A stretch of 64,000 nucleotides of DNA from Fulvimarina manganoxydans (GCF_900176465.1 NZ_FWXR01000002.1:124001-188000); one strand, 5' to 3'; shown: positions 33,801 through 45,897, counted from the first letter of the stretch. Numbers and translations are program-made. The notes: generated by a model not told the origin, from the letters alone.

Positions 33801-36800
33801 GAGCGTCAGAGGCTCGATCCCGCTCTCTGCGATTTCCGTCGTGGTGAGACCCTGGCCGGACAGGTCGAATTCGGCTTGTGGGTTGTCGAGCGAACCAGTG
33901 GCGGTCGCCGTTCCCGACAGAGTGCCGGAGGCGTTAAGGTTCTCGACGAAACCATTGGCAAGGCCGACGGGGAAAGCGTTGACATCGACGTCGAGATCAA
34001 GGGCCCGTCCGACCGTGCCGCTCGCTCTCAAAGACCCGTCGCCGACATTGACCACGCCGGTCTCGATCGCTGCCGTGCCCTCGGAGAATGTGCCGGCGAG
34101 GCGCAGGGAAAGCGGCGCGATGCCCGAGCGGGCGATCTCATCCGTGGTGATTCCGGAGCCGGAAATGTCAAAGCGGGCATCGGGATCGGCGAGGGGGCCA
34201 GTGGCGCTCGCGGTCCCCGATAGGGTGCCGGTCAGGCTGAGACCCTCGACGAAGCCATTGGCGATCCCGACCGGGAACTCGGTGAGGTTTGCCGACACGT
34301 CCAGCGTCTCGCCGATCGTGCCTTCCGCCGTCAGCGACGCATTGCCGGTTCGAATGTCCGCCGTCTGGATTGTCGCGGTGCCGCCTTCATAGGAGCCGGC
34401 CGCGTTGAGCCGCAGGGGCTCGATGCCGGCATCGGCGATTTCCGGCGTGGTGATGCCCGAACCTTCAAGGTCGAAACGTGCATTGGGATCGTCGCGCGGG
34501 CCGGTCACTTCGGCATTGCCGGAGATCGTGCCGCTGGCGTTCAGACCCTCGACGAAACCGTTGGCAAGGCCCACGGGAAGGGCATCGAGGCGCAAGGTGA
34601 GGTCATAAGTCTCGCCGATCGTACCGGAAGCCGAGAGCGAGCCGTCGCCGATCGACGCATTGGCGCGGGCAAGGGTCAGAACGCCGCTTGCGTAAGAGCC
34701 GGCCGCTGACAGATCGACAGGCGGCACGTTGGTCGCGGTCAGATCGTCCGTCGTCAGAGCCTCGCCGGTCAGTTCGAATGTGGCGCTCGGATCGCTGGCC
34801 GCCCCCGTCACGCGCGCTTGGCCGTTCAGCGTCCCCGACGGCTCGACGCCTTCGATGAAGGGGCCGGCGACGGCCGCCGGCACGGCGTTCATATCGAGGG
34901 CGAGGTCGAGCGTCTCGCCGGCGGAACCGGAGGCCGAAAGCGAGCCCTCACCGACTGATAGGGTGAACCCGTCGAGCCGGGTGACGCCATCGGCTATCCG
35001 CAGCGTCGCATTGTCTTGCAGAGCGACCGGCGCCTGATCGATCGCCATGGTCAGCTTTCGCAGGCTGAGCATCGTCTCATCCGGTGCAAAACGCGCGAGC
35101 GCTGCGAGTTCGACCGGAACGCCGTCGAGGCGGGCATTCGCATTGAGTGCGTTGAAATCGTTCTCGCGCGACAGCATGACATCGAGATCGGTGACTGCGA
35201 CGGCGCCAGTGTCGATCGCGTTCGCTGTTACCGAGCCGGTCGCGAAAGGGGTGCCGAGATAGTCGGAGACGTCGAGATCGATTTTGGCGCCGCTTAAGGT
35301 GGTACCGGCGATCGAGAGAGAATCGGCCGTAATCTCGGGCTGAGCGATCGGCGTGCCGTCGGCGCTTTGGTCAAGAGCGATCGTTCCGGTCACGTCGCCG
35401 GAGGCCTCAAGACCGCCAAGCGCGGCCAAGGGGCCGATATCCTGGATATCGAGGTCGATCGTGCCGAGCGGCGCAAGCGCCGTGGTGAGGCGCAGATCGC
35501 CGGTGACGCGGTTGTCGCCCTGGCGGATCAGGAGATCGGCCACCTGGCGCTCGCCATTGGGCATGGTACGCAGATTGGCCCGGCCCTCAAGCTCGGAGCC
35601 GTCCAGGAGCCCGGTGATCGTCACCGTCCCCTCCGGCGTGTCGCCGGCAAAATTGCCGCGCGCCTGGACCGAGAGATTGGCGAGCTCCTGGCCGTTGATG
35701 GAAAGCTGGTTGCCGTCGAGCGTCAGATCGACATTCGGATTGGCGACGGGGCCGCTCGCCTGAAGCGAGAACTGGGCCGCGCCGGAGAGGGCCGCATTGA
35801 CGTTGGACGCCTCGGAGAGTGTGCCGTTGATATCCGCCGTGACCGTCTCGCCGGCAAGGCGCGCATTGCCGCGAACGGTGAGGCCGGAACTGTTGACCGC
35901 GAGATTCGACACCGAGATCGCATCGTCCGGCGTGCGTGTCACATTGCCCGCGAGCGACAACTCGTTGCCGGCGATGGGCACCAGCGCGGCGGAAATCGCA
36001 GATGTCTGGAAGGTGGAATCGAGCGTCAGGTCGAAGATGGCGAAGTTGAGCGCGGCCGTGCCCTGGATATTGGCTGTCACCGTCTTCGTCGTCGCCGTCG
36101 ACGGATCGAATCGCAGGCCGTTCTCGGTCAGGGCGCCATTGGCCTCAATGCGCACCGGGCCGGTCAGGAGCCGGTCCTGAATACCCTCGGGACCGGCGAC
36201 GTCGTCGGCGGTCGCAACGATCTGGACCGGTCCCTGGAAGGCCGTCAGATCGAAGCCGGAGCTCTTGACGGAGGCCTGAACATTCGACGCCTGATAGGCT
36301 TGCCAGCCGGCGGCCGGCAATGTGCCGGCAATGTCGAGGGCCGCGTTCGAGATGGCGCCCCGAAGCCCGGCCTGAAGCGAGGCAATGGTGAGGTTGGCGC
36401 CGCCGAGATTAAGCTCCAGGGCGCCGCCGCCGGGCGCGGACAGATCGACGGAGAGATCGTTGCCGGATCCGCTCGGATCGACCGTGCCGCGCGCGTCGAG
36501 TTGCAACGCGTCGGAAGAGAGTTGGGCCTGCTCGATCGCATAGAGCCCGTCATTGCGTATGACGACCTGGACGTCGAGATCGGCGCCGCCTTCCACATAG
36601 CGCTGATAGGCTTCCGGGACGAAACGCTGGGCAGCGACCTGGAGCGAGGCCGCGACGCGCCGGCCGGCATCCACATCGTCGACCCGCGCCGTTAGGCTCG
36701 CGGCCTGCTCGCCGCCGACCGTGAGACCACCATTGGCCATGAAGTTCGAGAGCGGCCCCGAGCCGTTGATGGTCAGATCGACTGCCGGGCGGTCTGGAAT

Positions 36801-37451
36801 GTCGAGAAGCGTCGCGACGAGGCCGCCCTGCGGCTCGCTCGCCTGAACGTCGAGGGTCAGCCGGTTGTCGGCGGGCGCGAAGGCGATGTCGAGAGCGATC
36901 TGGCCCGGCTGGTCGAGGCGCTGAATGTCGGCTTTGACGGCCAGGTTCACCGGATCGTCCGACAGAGAAAGTGAGGCATTGGCCGACAGCCGCGCTCTGG
37001 TCCCGGCGATCGCCTCGCCGAGAATGAACTCGTCGATGCGGAACGTGTCGATATTGGCGGTGATCGAGGGAAGCGAGAAGCCACTGCTCTCCTCGCTCGG
37101 CGCCGAGGCCGGCTGGCCGGTCGGCAGACGTTCGAGGACGATCTGGCCCGCCGTCAGCTGCTCGATATTGACGTTGGAGCGCACGAGCGAAAGCGGCGAC
37201 CAATCCATGGCGAGATCGCTCGCCGTCAGGAAGACGCCCTGCGGATCGGAGACCGTTATGCTTTCGATGCGGATATTGCCGGTCAGGGCACCGGAAAGGC
37301 CTTGAATGTCGACTTTGAGCGTATCGGAATTGATCAGATTCTCGATCTGGCTCGCGACGAAGTCCTGGGCGGCAGCCGGTCGCGGCATCACCAGCGGCGC
37401 GGCGGTGAGAAGGCCGGCAAGGAGCAGGAAGAGGCGGGCAAGAAAAGTCAT
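30891..37451 (-). CDS. tamB: TamB: translocation and assembly module / lipid-bridge protein with expanded repeats
   Basis: A 2186-residue inner-membrane-anchored periplasmic protein of the AsmA-like family; E. coli TamB has 1259 residues. With TamA it forms a periplasm-spanning module for outer-membrane assembly and phospholipid transport. An N-terminal signal/anchor (LFLLLAGLLTAAPLVMP) is followed by long beta-rich AsmA-like sequence. Residues about 860-1670 are tandem repeats of 101 residues, each with DxLPVGLANGFVEGL, a GTxSGTAxATG segment and GSLxASGTVGE. The C-terminal TamB (DUF490) domain ends with aromatic FYEGEF. The start shares a base with the tamA stop (TGATG). Confidence 0.92.
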   Translation of the reverse strand: MTFLARLFLLLAGLLTAAPLVMPRPAAAQDFVASQIENLINSDTLKVDIQGLSGALTGNIRIESITVSDPQGVFLTASDLAMDWSPLSLVRSNVNIEQLTAGQIVLERLPTGQPASAPSEESSGFSLPSITANIDTFRIDEFILGEAIAGTRARLSANASLSLSDDPVNLAVKADIQRLDQPGQIALDIAFAPADNRLTLDVQASEPQGGLVATLLDIPDRPAVDLTINGSGPLSNFMANGGLTVGGEQAASLTARVDDVDAGRRVAASLQVAAQRFVPEAYQRYVEGGADLDVQVVIRNDGLYAIEQAQLSSDALQLDARGTVDPSGSGNDLSVDLSAPGGGALELNLGGANLTIASLQAGLRGAISNAALDIAGTLPAAGWQAYQASNVQASVKSSGFDLTAFQGPVQIVATADDVAGPEGIQDRLLTGPVRIEANGALTENGLRFDPSTATTKTVTANIQGTAALNFAIFDLTLDSTFQTSAISAALVPIAGNELSLAGNVTRTPDDAISVSNLAVNSSGLTVRGNARLAGETVTADINGTLSEASNVNAALSGAAQFSLQASGPVANPNVDLTLDGNQLSINGQELANLSVQARGNFAGDTPEGTVTITGLLDGSELEGRANLRTMPNGERQVADLLIRQGDNRVTGDLRLTTALAPLGTIDLDIQDIGPLAALGGLEASGDVTGTIALDQSADGTPIAQPEITADSLSIAGTTLSGAKIDLDVSDYLGTPFATGSVTANAIDTGAVAVTDLDVMLSRENDFNALNANARLDGVPVELAALARFAPDETMLSLRKLTMAIDQAPVALQDNATLRIADGVTRLDGFTLSVGEGSLSASGSAGETLDLALDMNAVPAAVAGPFIEGVEPSGTLNGQARVTGAASDPSATFELTGEALTTDDLTATNVPPVDLSAAGSYASGVLTLARANASIGDGSLSASGTIGETYDLTLRLDALPVGLANGFVEGLNASGTISGNAEVTGPRDDPNARFDLEGSGITTPEIADAGIEPLRLNAAGSYEGGTATIQTADIRTGNASLTAEGTIGETLDVSANLTEFPVGIANGFVEGLSLTGTLSGTASATGPLADPDARFDISGSGITTDEIARSGIAPLSLRLAGTFSEGTAAIETGVVNVGDGSLRASGTVGRALDLDVDVNAFPVGLANGFVENLNASGTLSGTATATGSLDNPQAEFDLSGQGLTTTEIAESGIEPLTLDLEGSYANGTLRLATAEIDVGTGSLSASGTVGETLDLNLSIDQLPVGLANGFVPNLNASGTISGTGRATGSLSDPQAEVSLTGSGITTEDIARSGIDPLSLDLSGSYANGTARIGNARVTVGDGSLTATGTVGDNLDLDIALDRLPVGLANGFVEGLGAEGTLSGSATATGSLQDPQAEFTLTGTGITTRQLAGGDVPPLTLDAAGSYRNATLTLANAELDVGSGSLTASGTVGERLDISANLDALPVALANGFVDGLGARGTISGTAQASGPIADPNVTFDLQGSSITTSQIARSGVAPIAFDASGTYSGGTVQIETAQADVGDGSLSVTGSVGQRLDVSAQIDRLPVGLANGFVDGLGAQGTISGTAEATGSLSDPNATFEISASNVSVAQSRAAGAPSLDANLAGSYRGNALDLSQGVVRVGGGTITISGTASQNALNLDARIQNLPASIASAAASGLNPQGTINGTVSASGSPASPNVTYDIQASGVSVQQTRDAGVGALAIETSGRFANNTLTTDTSLSGSGIGLTANGTVNIAGTPTLNLSVDGTAPLSLANRTLAEGGRSVQGTVAVNARITGPVSQPSINGTVSTSGASFVDTGANVALNGINASIALNGQSATITNLSANLVGGGQILVDGTVGLQPPFPADLSVRLIDGRYNDGEIVTARLSADLSITGPLAATPTISGDVRAQEINILVPENLPSSLARIDVTHVNASPAVYKQARELFPEQAAGAGASGGVNFDITFSAPGRVFVRGRGLDLELGGEIQITGNAASPSITGGFDLRRGRFGILGRRLDFTEGTLTFTGNLIPTLDLLARSDAGDYTVFISVTGPANDPSFTFSANPALPQDEVLARLIFQQGTTDLSPLQIAQLAEAAASLAGVGGSTGLLENLRSQIGVDDIDIKTTADGQTAVGVGKYINDNIYLGVDSTGRVSVDLKLGGGLKARGAVTTEGGGEVGVFYEGEF
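32432..34870 (-). repeat. Tandem 303-bp coding repeats in tamB
   Basis: The codons for the conserved NGF segment recur at 32740, 33043, 33346, 33649, 33952, 34255 and 34558, exactly 303 bp apart (101 codons), with weaker units one period further on each side. No insertion or deletion disturbs the spacing over seven units. Confidence 0.9.
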
Positions 37452-39415
37452 CAGAAGGCCTGTCCGATGCCGGCATAGATCTGGAAGTCGGCGTCGCGCG
37501 GACCCGGATCGAGCGGAACCGCCACGTCGAGGCGCAAGGGGCCGAAGCTCGTCAGATATCGTGCGCCGACGCCTGCCCCGAGCTTGAAGTTGGAGAAATT
37601 CGGAACGAGCTCGTCCGAGACCGTGCCGAAGTCGAGGAAGGGCACGATCTGAATGTTCTCCGTAATGCTGACGCGAGCCTCGACCGATCCTTCGAACAGG
37701 GCCAGACCACCGATTGGCGTGTCCTCGAAGCGCTCGTTGAAGCCCGATCCCGGCGGCGTGGTCGAGGGGAAATAGGGTCCGATCGACTGGAACTCGTAGC
37801 CGCGCACGGAGCCGCCGCCACCAGCATAGAAGCGACGATTGTTCGGAATATCGAGAACGTCGGTGCCGAAGATCGTGCCATATCCGAGCCGGCCGGCAAG
37901 GATCAGTCGGTTGCTTTCGAGGGGCGAATAATAGGCTCGGCCATCGAGCCGCGATCTGAGGAAGAAGGCTGAATTCTCGATGCCATAGGATGGCTCAAGC
38001 GCCGCCTGGGCGTAGAAGCCGTCCGTCGGATTCAGCTCGTTGTCGCGGTTGTCGAAGGTATAGAGGATTGGCACCGCGCCGATGATGTATTCGCGCGTGC
38101 CGAGATAGTCGGTGATCTCCTCATATTCGCCCTGGAGATCGACCTTCAGCGTCTGCGCGTCGTCGATCTTGTATTCGACGCCGCTGGTGGCGGTCAGGAA
38201 CAGGCGGTCATAGCCGAGCGGCTGCTGGCGACCGGCCGCGATCGAGCCGACATAGACCGAATCAGGACCCAGCACGCCCGGCTTCTTGAAGACGAGAGAA
38301 GTGTCGAAATCGATGCCGTCGATCTCGCGCGCATTGCCCGAGACGGCTGTCGCCCCGATGCGGGAGACCGAGGCGTCGAAGCGGATATTCTCGGCACGGC
38401 CGAAAAGGTTGCGATGGCCGACATAGCCGGAAAAACCGGCGCCTTCCGTGTTCGAATAGGTCGCGCCGACGCCGTAGAAGCCGAATTTCTGACGTTCGGC
38501 CACTTCGACCTGAACCGGTAGACGTCCATCCTCCGATTGCGCTTTGGCCTCGCGCACCGTCACCGAGGAAAAAACGCCGAGATCGACAAGGCGCTGGCGG
38601 GCGCGGTCCAATTCTTCCGGCGAGAAGGTCTCGTCCGCATAGATTCCCGCCATATAGGCGACAAAGCCCGGATCGACGGTTTCGGTACCCGTCACCCAAG
38701 TCTCGCCGAAGGGAACGCGATCGCCAGGGGATATGTCGATCGCATAGTCGAGGCGATCGTCGGCGGCATCTGCAAGGATGTCTCGATCGGTGACCGCTAC
38801 GAAGGGACGCCCATCGTTTCGAAGGTCTCGAAAGAGTTTGGCTTCCGCGTCCAGGACATCCGTCGAGGCCGCCGAGCCGCCGGTTACCAAGCCGTATTCG
38901 GACGGATCGACCGGGACGCCGCCCGTATCAACGGACACCGCGCCGAGCGCGTATTTCGGGCCGGGCAGAATGCGAATCAGCACCGGAACGGGACGGGACG
39001 TGTCGAAGGTCGCGTCCGGGGCGATGTCGGAAATGTTCCGACCTTCGATGAAGATATAGACGAGCCCGTCATAGCGGGCGTTTTCGTAAAGGGCGGCGAC
39101 GAGGCGCTTGCGATCCTGCTTGGCCTTGGCGATCAGGCCGAGCGAACCTGAGACCGGCTCGTCCTCGTCGGAAACGAGCACCGAGGCGCTCTCGAGATTG
39201 TCGGCCAGACTCCCGTCATCGTCCGGCGCCGGCGTCATCTCCACATTCACCGTGTAGTTGATGGGATTGATGACGGCGAGTTCGTTGTCGTCCTCGCTCT
39301 CGAAGAATTTGAAGCCGAAGAGTTCGAAGGCGGTGGCGGGGGAGCAGGCAAGGGCGATCGACAGTGTGAGGGCTGCGGCGAATCCGGCCATCTGGCGACG
39401 TTTTGTCGTCAACAC
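37451..39415 (-). CDS. tamA: TamA: outer-membrane BamA-family protein
   Basis: A 654-residue outer-membrane protein. A signal peptide (residues 1-30, ending ATAFE) is followed by POTRA-type repeats (LVAALYENARYDGLVYIFIEG; DRARQRLVDLGVFSSVTV) and a 16-strand barrel. The barrel has the VRGYEFQSIGPYFP segment, the Omp85-type motif where Arg projects into the lumen. It ends in Phe (GIGQAF), the outer-membrane sorting signal. The GTG start has GGGG about 13 nt upstream; an ATG eight codons later is possible. It is translationally coupled to tamB. Confidence 0.93.
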   Translation of the reverse strand: MLTTKRRQMAGFAAALTLSIALACSPATAFELFGFKFFESEDDNELAVINPINYTVNVEMTPAPDDDGSLADNLESASVLVSDEDEPVSGSLGLIAKAKQDRKRLVAALYENARYDGLVYIFIEGRNISDIAPDATFDTSRPVPVLIRILPGPKYALGAVSVDTGGVPVDPSEYGLVTGGSAASTDVLDAEAKLFRDLRNDGRPFVAVTDRDILADAADDRLDYAIDISPGDRVPFGETWVTGTETVDPGFVAYMAGIYADETFSPEELDRARQRLVDLGVFSSVTVREAKAQSEDGRLPVQVEVAERQKFGFYGVGATYSNTEGAGFSGYVGHRNLFGRAENIRFDASVSRIGATAVSGNAREIDGIDFDTSLVFKKPGVLGPDSVYVGSIAAGRQQPLGYDRLFLTATSGVEYKIDDAQTLKVDLQGEYEEITDYLGTREYIIGAVPILYTFDNRDNELNPTDGFYAQAALEPSYGIENSAFFLRSRLDGRAYYSPLESNRLILAGRLGYGTIFGTDVLDIPNNRRFYAGGGGSVRGYEFQSIGPYFPSTTPPGSGFNERFEDTPIGGLALFEGSVEARVSITENIQIVPFLDFGTVSDELVPNFSNFKLGAGVGARYLTSFGPLRLDVAVPLDPGPRDADFQIYAGIGQAF

Positions 39416-39960
39416 GTACAGCTACCCCCAAAACGCGGCGCCGGCCCCGGCTCGGGGCGTCGCCACTTGTTGCCGGCTCTCATGGCCGGCCTCTTTGAAA
39501 ACTCGCGCGGAACCTTGCGCCATCCTCGGCACATGCCCCCGGTCCCGCGATACTCGTCGCTTCGCCTTAGCAAAAAGCGCAACGCTTAATAAGACAACCG
39601 CTTGGTGATCACAGTCGCGTCGTTTCCTTCGTGTCGGAACCGATTCCCGGTGAGCTTGTGCCGTACGCGCCACAGCGACCATGAGGCGCGGCGTGGCGCG
39701 AAAGGGGCAGCTTCCGACCGTGTTTCAGTCTGGATGAGCAGCGGGGTGGTCGAAGGTCCAATACCGCGAAAAGTTCGAACTGTTCCAATATGTTGAGCGA
39801 AGCGCTTGATCGTGCGGCCGCTTTTCGGCGAGCCGGGCGCTTGCGAAGGGCCGTCAAAGCTTGCACCTTCGCTGGGACGGCAAGGAGGACGAGCGGCATT
39901 GTTGGGCGAGCAAATGCCTCGCCAGGCTCGTCGAATTGAGGAATTTCGGGGAGGAACGAC
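39416..39960. other. Long intergenic region between tamA and coxS
   Basis: Divergent promoter region of 545 nt. I see no gene; a long minus-strand frame here continues antisense through coxS and has no coding features of its own. No clear operator recognised. Confidence 0.45.
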
Positions 39961-40458
39961 GTGAGCAAAGTTTCGATGACCGTCAATGGTCGCACCATGA
40001 CCGGCGATGTCGAGGATCGCACGCTTCTGGTGCATTTTCTGCGTGATACGCTCGGCCTGACGGGCACCCATGTTGGCTGCGACACGTCCCAATGCGGCGC
40101 CTGTGTCGTCCATGTGGACGGCAAGGCCGTGAAATCCTGCACCATGCTCGCCGCTCAGGCCTCGGGCTCGAGCGTGACGACGATCGAGGGTCTGGCCAAG
40201 GGCCAGGAGCTTCATCCGGTCCAAGCCGCGTTCAAGGAGCATCATGGGCTGCAGTGCGGCTATTGCACGCCGGGCATGATCATGACCGCGGTGGACATGA
40301 TCGGGCGCCATGGCGCCTCGCTTGACGAGGAGACGGTCCGCGAGGAGCTCGACGGCAATATCTGCCGTTGCACGGGCTATCACAACATCGTCGCAGCCAT
40401 CCTGTCGGCCGCCAAGTCGTCCGGCAGCCAGGCCGAGCAGCCGATCGCGGCGGAGTGA
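39961..40458 (+). CDS. Form II CO dehydrogenase-like / molybdenum hydroxylase small (2Fe-2S) subunit
   Basis: A 165-residue iron-sulfur subunit. The plant-type cluster ligands are in [10 protein letters not shown] with a fourth Cys in KSCTML; the second cluster uses CGYCTPG and CRCTGY. It passes electrons between molybdenum cofactor and FAD. GTG start with GGGAGGAAC upstream. The S-L-M gene order is that of form II enzymes. Confidence 0.9.
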   Translation: MSKVSMTVNGRTMTGDVEDRTLLVHFLRDTLGLTGTHVGCDTSQCGACVVHVDGKAVKSCTMLAAQASGSSVTTIEGLAKGQELHPVQAAFKEHHGLQCGYCTPGMIMTAVDMIGRHGASLDEETVREELDGNICRCTGYHNIVAAILSAAKSSGSQAEQPIAAE

Positions 40459-40562
40459 TCGTCGCCGACGATCCGGCGCTCTTCATCTCATGATTTGACG
40501 GACGGGCCTTGGCTGCCGACACGCGAATGGCGGCGGGTCTTGCCAAAAGGGAGGTTCACCCG

Positions 40563-42908
<2,346 letters not shown>

Positions 42909-43034
42909 TCGCTCAAAGGGCGGCGAAGCTTCATAGCATCGTCGCCCGCCCTGAATGGATGTCGAACAGGAGCTGAGAGTGCTCGCGCCAGGATGCGCTG
43001 AGCTTCAAGCTCCAGCGAGGGAGGACCAAAACCC

Positions 43035-43838
43035 ATGTATGAAACCAGCTATCAGCGTCCGTCGAGCATCGATGAAGCCATCAAGCTTCTGGGTGACGGG
43101 GAAGGCGAGGCCAAGCTTCTGTCAGGCGGAATGACGCTCATTCCGACCATGAAGCAGCGTCTCGCCATGCCTTCGGTCTTGATCGATCTTCGGCATATTT
43201 CCGATCTGAAGGGCATCTCCGTCGACGGATCGAAGATCCGCATCGGCGGCGCGACGACCCATGCGGAGATCGCGCGCCATGATGGCATCAAGGCGGCAGC
43301 GCCATCCTTTGCCTATCTGGCAGGCCTGATCGGCGATCCGGCCGTACGTCATATGGGCACGATCGGCGGTTCGGTCGCCAATTTCGATCCGGCGGCTGAC
43401 TATCCGGCCGCGCTTCTGGCGATTGGCGCGACGATCCACACCAACACCCGCGAGCTGTCGGCCGACGAGTTCTTTCTCGGCATGTTCGAGACCGCTTTGG
43501 AGGAGAACGAAATCGTCACGGCCGTTTCCTTCGAGGCGCCTCAGGCCGGCGGCTGGGAGAAGTTCCGCAATCCGGCGTCGCGCTATGCCATGTGCGCGGT
43601 CTTCGTCGCCAAGCGCACCGATGGTTCCGTCGGCGTCGGCGTGACGGGCGCCGGCAATAACGGCGCCTTCCGCTGGACGGAAGCCGAAAGCGCGCTTTCC
43701 GGGAGTTTCGACGGCTCCGCACTGGACGGCCTGACGGTCGACGAGGGCGCGATGATGTCGGACATCCACGGAACCTCGGCCTATCGCGCCAATCTGACCA
43801 AGGTCGTCGCCAAGCGGGCTCTTGCCAAGGCTAAGTGA
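43035..43838 (+). CDS. Form II CO dehydrogenase-like / molybdenum hydroxylase FAD subunit
   Basis: A 267-residue FAD subunit. FAD-binding motifs are KLLSGGMTLIP and GTIGGSVANFDPAAD, both in family position. GGGAGGA precedes the ATG. It is separated from the large subunit by 126 nt, longer than elsewhere in the operon, but no terminator is visible there. It completes the three-subunit enzyme; no maturation genes (coxD, coxE, coxF, coxG) follow. Confidence 0.9.
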   Translation: MYETSYQRPSSIDEAIKLLGDGEGEAKLLSGGMTLIPTMKQRLAMPSVLIDLRHISDLKGISVDGSKIRIGGATTHAEIARHDGIKAAAPSFAYLAGLIGDPAVRHMGTIGGSVANFDPAADYPAALLAIGATIHTNTRELSADEFFLGMFETALEENEIVTAVSFEAPQAGGWEKFRNPASRYAMCAVFVAKRTDGSVGVGVTGAGNNGAFRWTEAESALSGSFDGSALDGLTVDEGAMMSDIHGTSAYRANLTKVVAKRALAKAK

Positions 43839-43863
43839 TACCGATGGACGAATGAAATGACCC

Positions 43864-43969
43864 TAGAGCGTCGGGCGATGAATCAGGATCGCCCGGCGCT
43901 CTATAACTCTTTGATAACGCGCCGGGTTTTTGAAAAGCCGGTATGCACTTTTTTTCGCCCGGCGCTCTA
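43864..43969. repeat. 106-bp RIME-like intergenic repeat
   Basis: Bounded by TAGAGCG and CGCTCTA. It holds two imperfect palindromes: GTCGGGCGAT/ATCGCCCGGC and CGCCGGG/CCCGGCG around TTTTTGAAAA. Length and structure fit the rhizobial intergenic mosaic element RIME1 as I know it. A diverged second copy lies at about 54700-54801. Confidence 0.7.
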
Positions 43970-44157
43970 AGGGTCAATTGTCCGGCGAGAGTCTCGAACG
44001 CCTCTCGGGCTGCCGACGGGCTTTCGAAAGCGATGCTTTCAAAGCCTCGCCGGTAAAAATAGATCTCGCTCTGCGGAAGGGTTTGAGAACCGTGTGGTTG
44101 CGCGGGATCGGGCGATGGATCGACATTGCCCGATTGTCGGATTGTGGTCCGCCGCGC
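43970..44157. other. Short intergenic stretch between the repeat and the DUF533 gene
   Basis: Together with the repeat this makes a 319-base gap. I see no gene or strong hairpin after the repeat. Confidence 0.4.
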
Positions 44158-44934
44158 TCAGCCCTCCTCCGCCGTTCGCCGAATTTCGGCGGCGAGGTCG
44201 GCCGGCAGGGCGAGGCGGGCGGCGAGGAGATCGAGATAGGCCCGTTCGGCCGGATGGTCGGCATCGATCGCCAGAACGGAGGCCGTGTAGATTTCCATGG
44301 CGATTTCGGGCGTGCGCGCCGCCCGCGCTAGATCATCCACCGATCTCGGTCGGCGCAGCTCGTCCATGACGAGCCCTTTCTCGTCGGCTTCGAGATCCAT
44401 CTCATCGATCTTGGAAAAGATCGCTCGCTCTTCCTCGGCGTCGATATAGCCATCGGCCTTGGCGGCGGAGATCATCGCCGACAGCATCAGCCGGGCGCGC
44501 TCATCCTCTTCGCCGCCGGGCAGAAACGCGGTGCCCTGTGGCTCCGGCATCTCGTCCGGTCCTTGCGTCGAGGGTAGCGCGCGGATCGGCTCGGCCCCCG
44601 GCAGTGCGGTCGTGCCCGAGCGCGTCTGATAATTCTGATAGGCCTTATAGGCGAGGCCAGCGACGAGCGCCGCGCCCCCGAGCTTCACCGCCGTTCCGCC
44701 CAGCTTCTTGGCCTTGAAACCCTTCCCCTTGAAGAGCTGGGAAGCAAGCCCGGTGGCGAGCGCGCCGCCGATCGCCGAACCGGCGGGGGACTTCATCAGA
44801 TCGCCGACCTGATCCATCAGTCCGCCGCCCGAAGCGCTTCCGCGCCGTCCATCCCCGGGATGATGGGGCGTCCGGCCGGACCGTCCCTGGTTTGGCGCGC
44901 CCAAAAAATCGGAGAGAAGACGCTGAATGTCCAT
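44158..44934 (-). CDS. DUF533 / TerB-like protein
   Basis: A 258-residue protein. Residues 1-55 include a Gly/Arg/His-rich stretch; a hydrophobic segment (AVKLGGAALVAGLAYKAYQ, about 80-100) and a C-terminal helical TerB-like domain (LMLSAMISAAKADGYIDAEE, an acidic metal-site-like pattern) follow, the arrangement of DUF533 proteins such as E. coli YebE. Function is not established. I start at MDIQRLLSDF; an ATG 31 codons upstream gives an unusual extension. Confidence 0.8.
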   Translation of the reverse strand: MDIQRLLSDFLGAPNQGRSGRTPHHPGDGRRGSASGGGLMDQVGDLMKSPAGSAIGGALATGLASQLFKGKGFKAKKLGGTAVKLGGAALVAGLAYKAYQNYQTRSGTTALPGAEPIRALPSTQGPDEMPEPQGTAFLPGGEEDERARLMLSAMISAAKADGYIDAEEERAIFSKIDEMDLEADEKGLVMDELRRPRSVDDLARAARTPEIAMEIYTASVLAIDADHPAERAYLDLLAARLALPADLAAEIRRTAEEG

Positions 44935-45036
44935 GCGGGTGAGGCTCCTTCGATACAATGCTCTTTCGCCGATATCGAGATGCCGCCCCGTTTTCGCAAT
45001 GGATCGGGCGCGATAGATCGCCGTCACGCGGCCAGA

Positions 45037-45702
45037 TTATTCCCCGGCTTCTTTGCCCAAAGGCTCCAGGGAATGGCGCTTGATCAGCGGATATTGCGTC
45101 ATCATGAAGATGATCGTGATGGGCATGGTCGCCCAGACCTTGAAGCCAACCCAGAAATCCGTCGAGAAATTGCGCCAGACGACCTCGTTGAGGACGGCGA
45201 GGAAGATGAAGAACAGCCCCCAATTCAGGGTCAGCTTTCGCCAGCCTTCAGAATCGAGCTTGAACGCTTGATCGAAGACATAGCCGAGCAGAGACTTGCC
45301 GAAGCAAAGACCGCCCAGAAGCACGGCGGCGAACAGGCCGTTCACGATGGTCGGCTTCATCTTGATGAAGGTCTCGTCCTGAAGCCAAAGCGTCAGCGTG
45401 CCGAAGACGAGAACGACGGCGCCCGAGACCAGCGGCATCAAGGGCAGGGTGCGCATGATCGCCCAGGAGACGGCGAGCGAGATCGCGAGCGCGGCCATGA
45501 AAAGGCCCGTGGCGATGAAGAGCGGCCCGCCGAGCTCATGGAGAACCGGGAAGGTGTCGGCCAGCTGCTCGCCGCGCGAATTGGCGAAGAAGAAGACGAG
45601 AAGCGGCCCAAGCTCCAGCGCGAATTTGAGAAGCGGATTCATCTCCGCCCGCTTGGCGCTCGGCTGGGGGCCGGGTTCGATGATGCGATGCTCGTCGGTC
45701 AT
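45037..45702 (-). CDS. yciB: Inner-membrane septation protein A (YciB/IspZ family)
   Basis: A 221-residue membrane protein with five or six helices. Family motifs are [13 protein letters not shown], the [16 protein letters not shown] loop, WRKLTLNWG and a WVGFKVW segment. It is linked to cell-envelope synthesis and septation. In rhizobia it usually sits between cytochrome c biogenesis genes and ftsY; here DUF533 is next to it and ftsY is not in the window. Confidence 0.92.
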   Translation of the reverse strand: MTDEHRIIEPGPQPSAKRAEMNPLLKFALELGPLLVFFFANSRGEQLADTFPVLHELGGPLFIATGLFMAALAISLAVSWAIMRTLPLMPLVSGAVVLVFGTLTLWLQDETFIKMKPTIVNGLFAAVLLGGLCFGKSLLGYVFDQAFKLDSEGWRKLTLNWGLFFIFLAVLNEVVWRNFSTDFWVGFKVWATMPITIIFMMTQYPLIKRHSLEPLGKEAGE

Positions 45703-45897
45703 GGCTGTCTCGGCTTATCGTCTGCTGGTCGGCATATCGGTCCGAAAGACGGCTTTTCACAGATCGTCGCCCGGCCGCAAGGCGCGATTGTGTGAGACTC
45801 GAGCGGTAACGGCACGCAAAGGGGCTGATCTTCGCCTTTTTCCATCCCTATATCGGCGGCGCAATCGAGACGAGCCTCACCAAAGGAGCAGGACGGC

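Noticed and set aside
32432-34870. Regular repeats that might suggest a CRISPR-like or satellite array
   Set aside because: The period is 303 bp with no spacers and lies wholly in frame within tamB; it encodes protein repeats.
39586-40383. A 265-residue minus-strand gene in the tamA-coxS gap
   Set aside because: Most of it is antisense to coxS and its remaining part has no start signal or recognisable domain.
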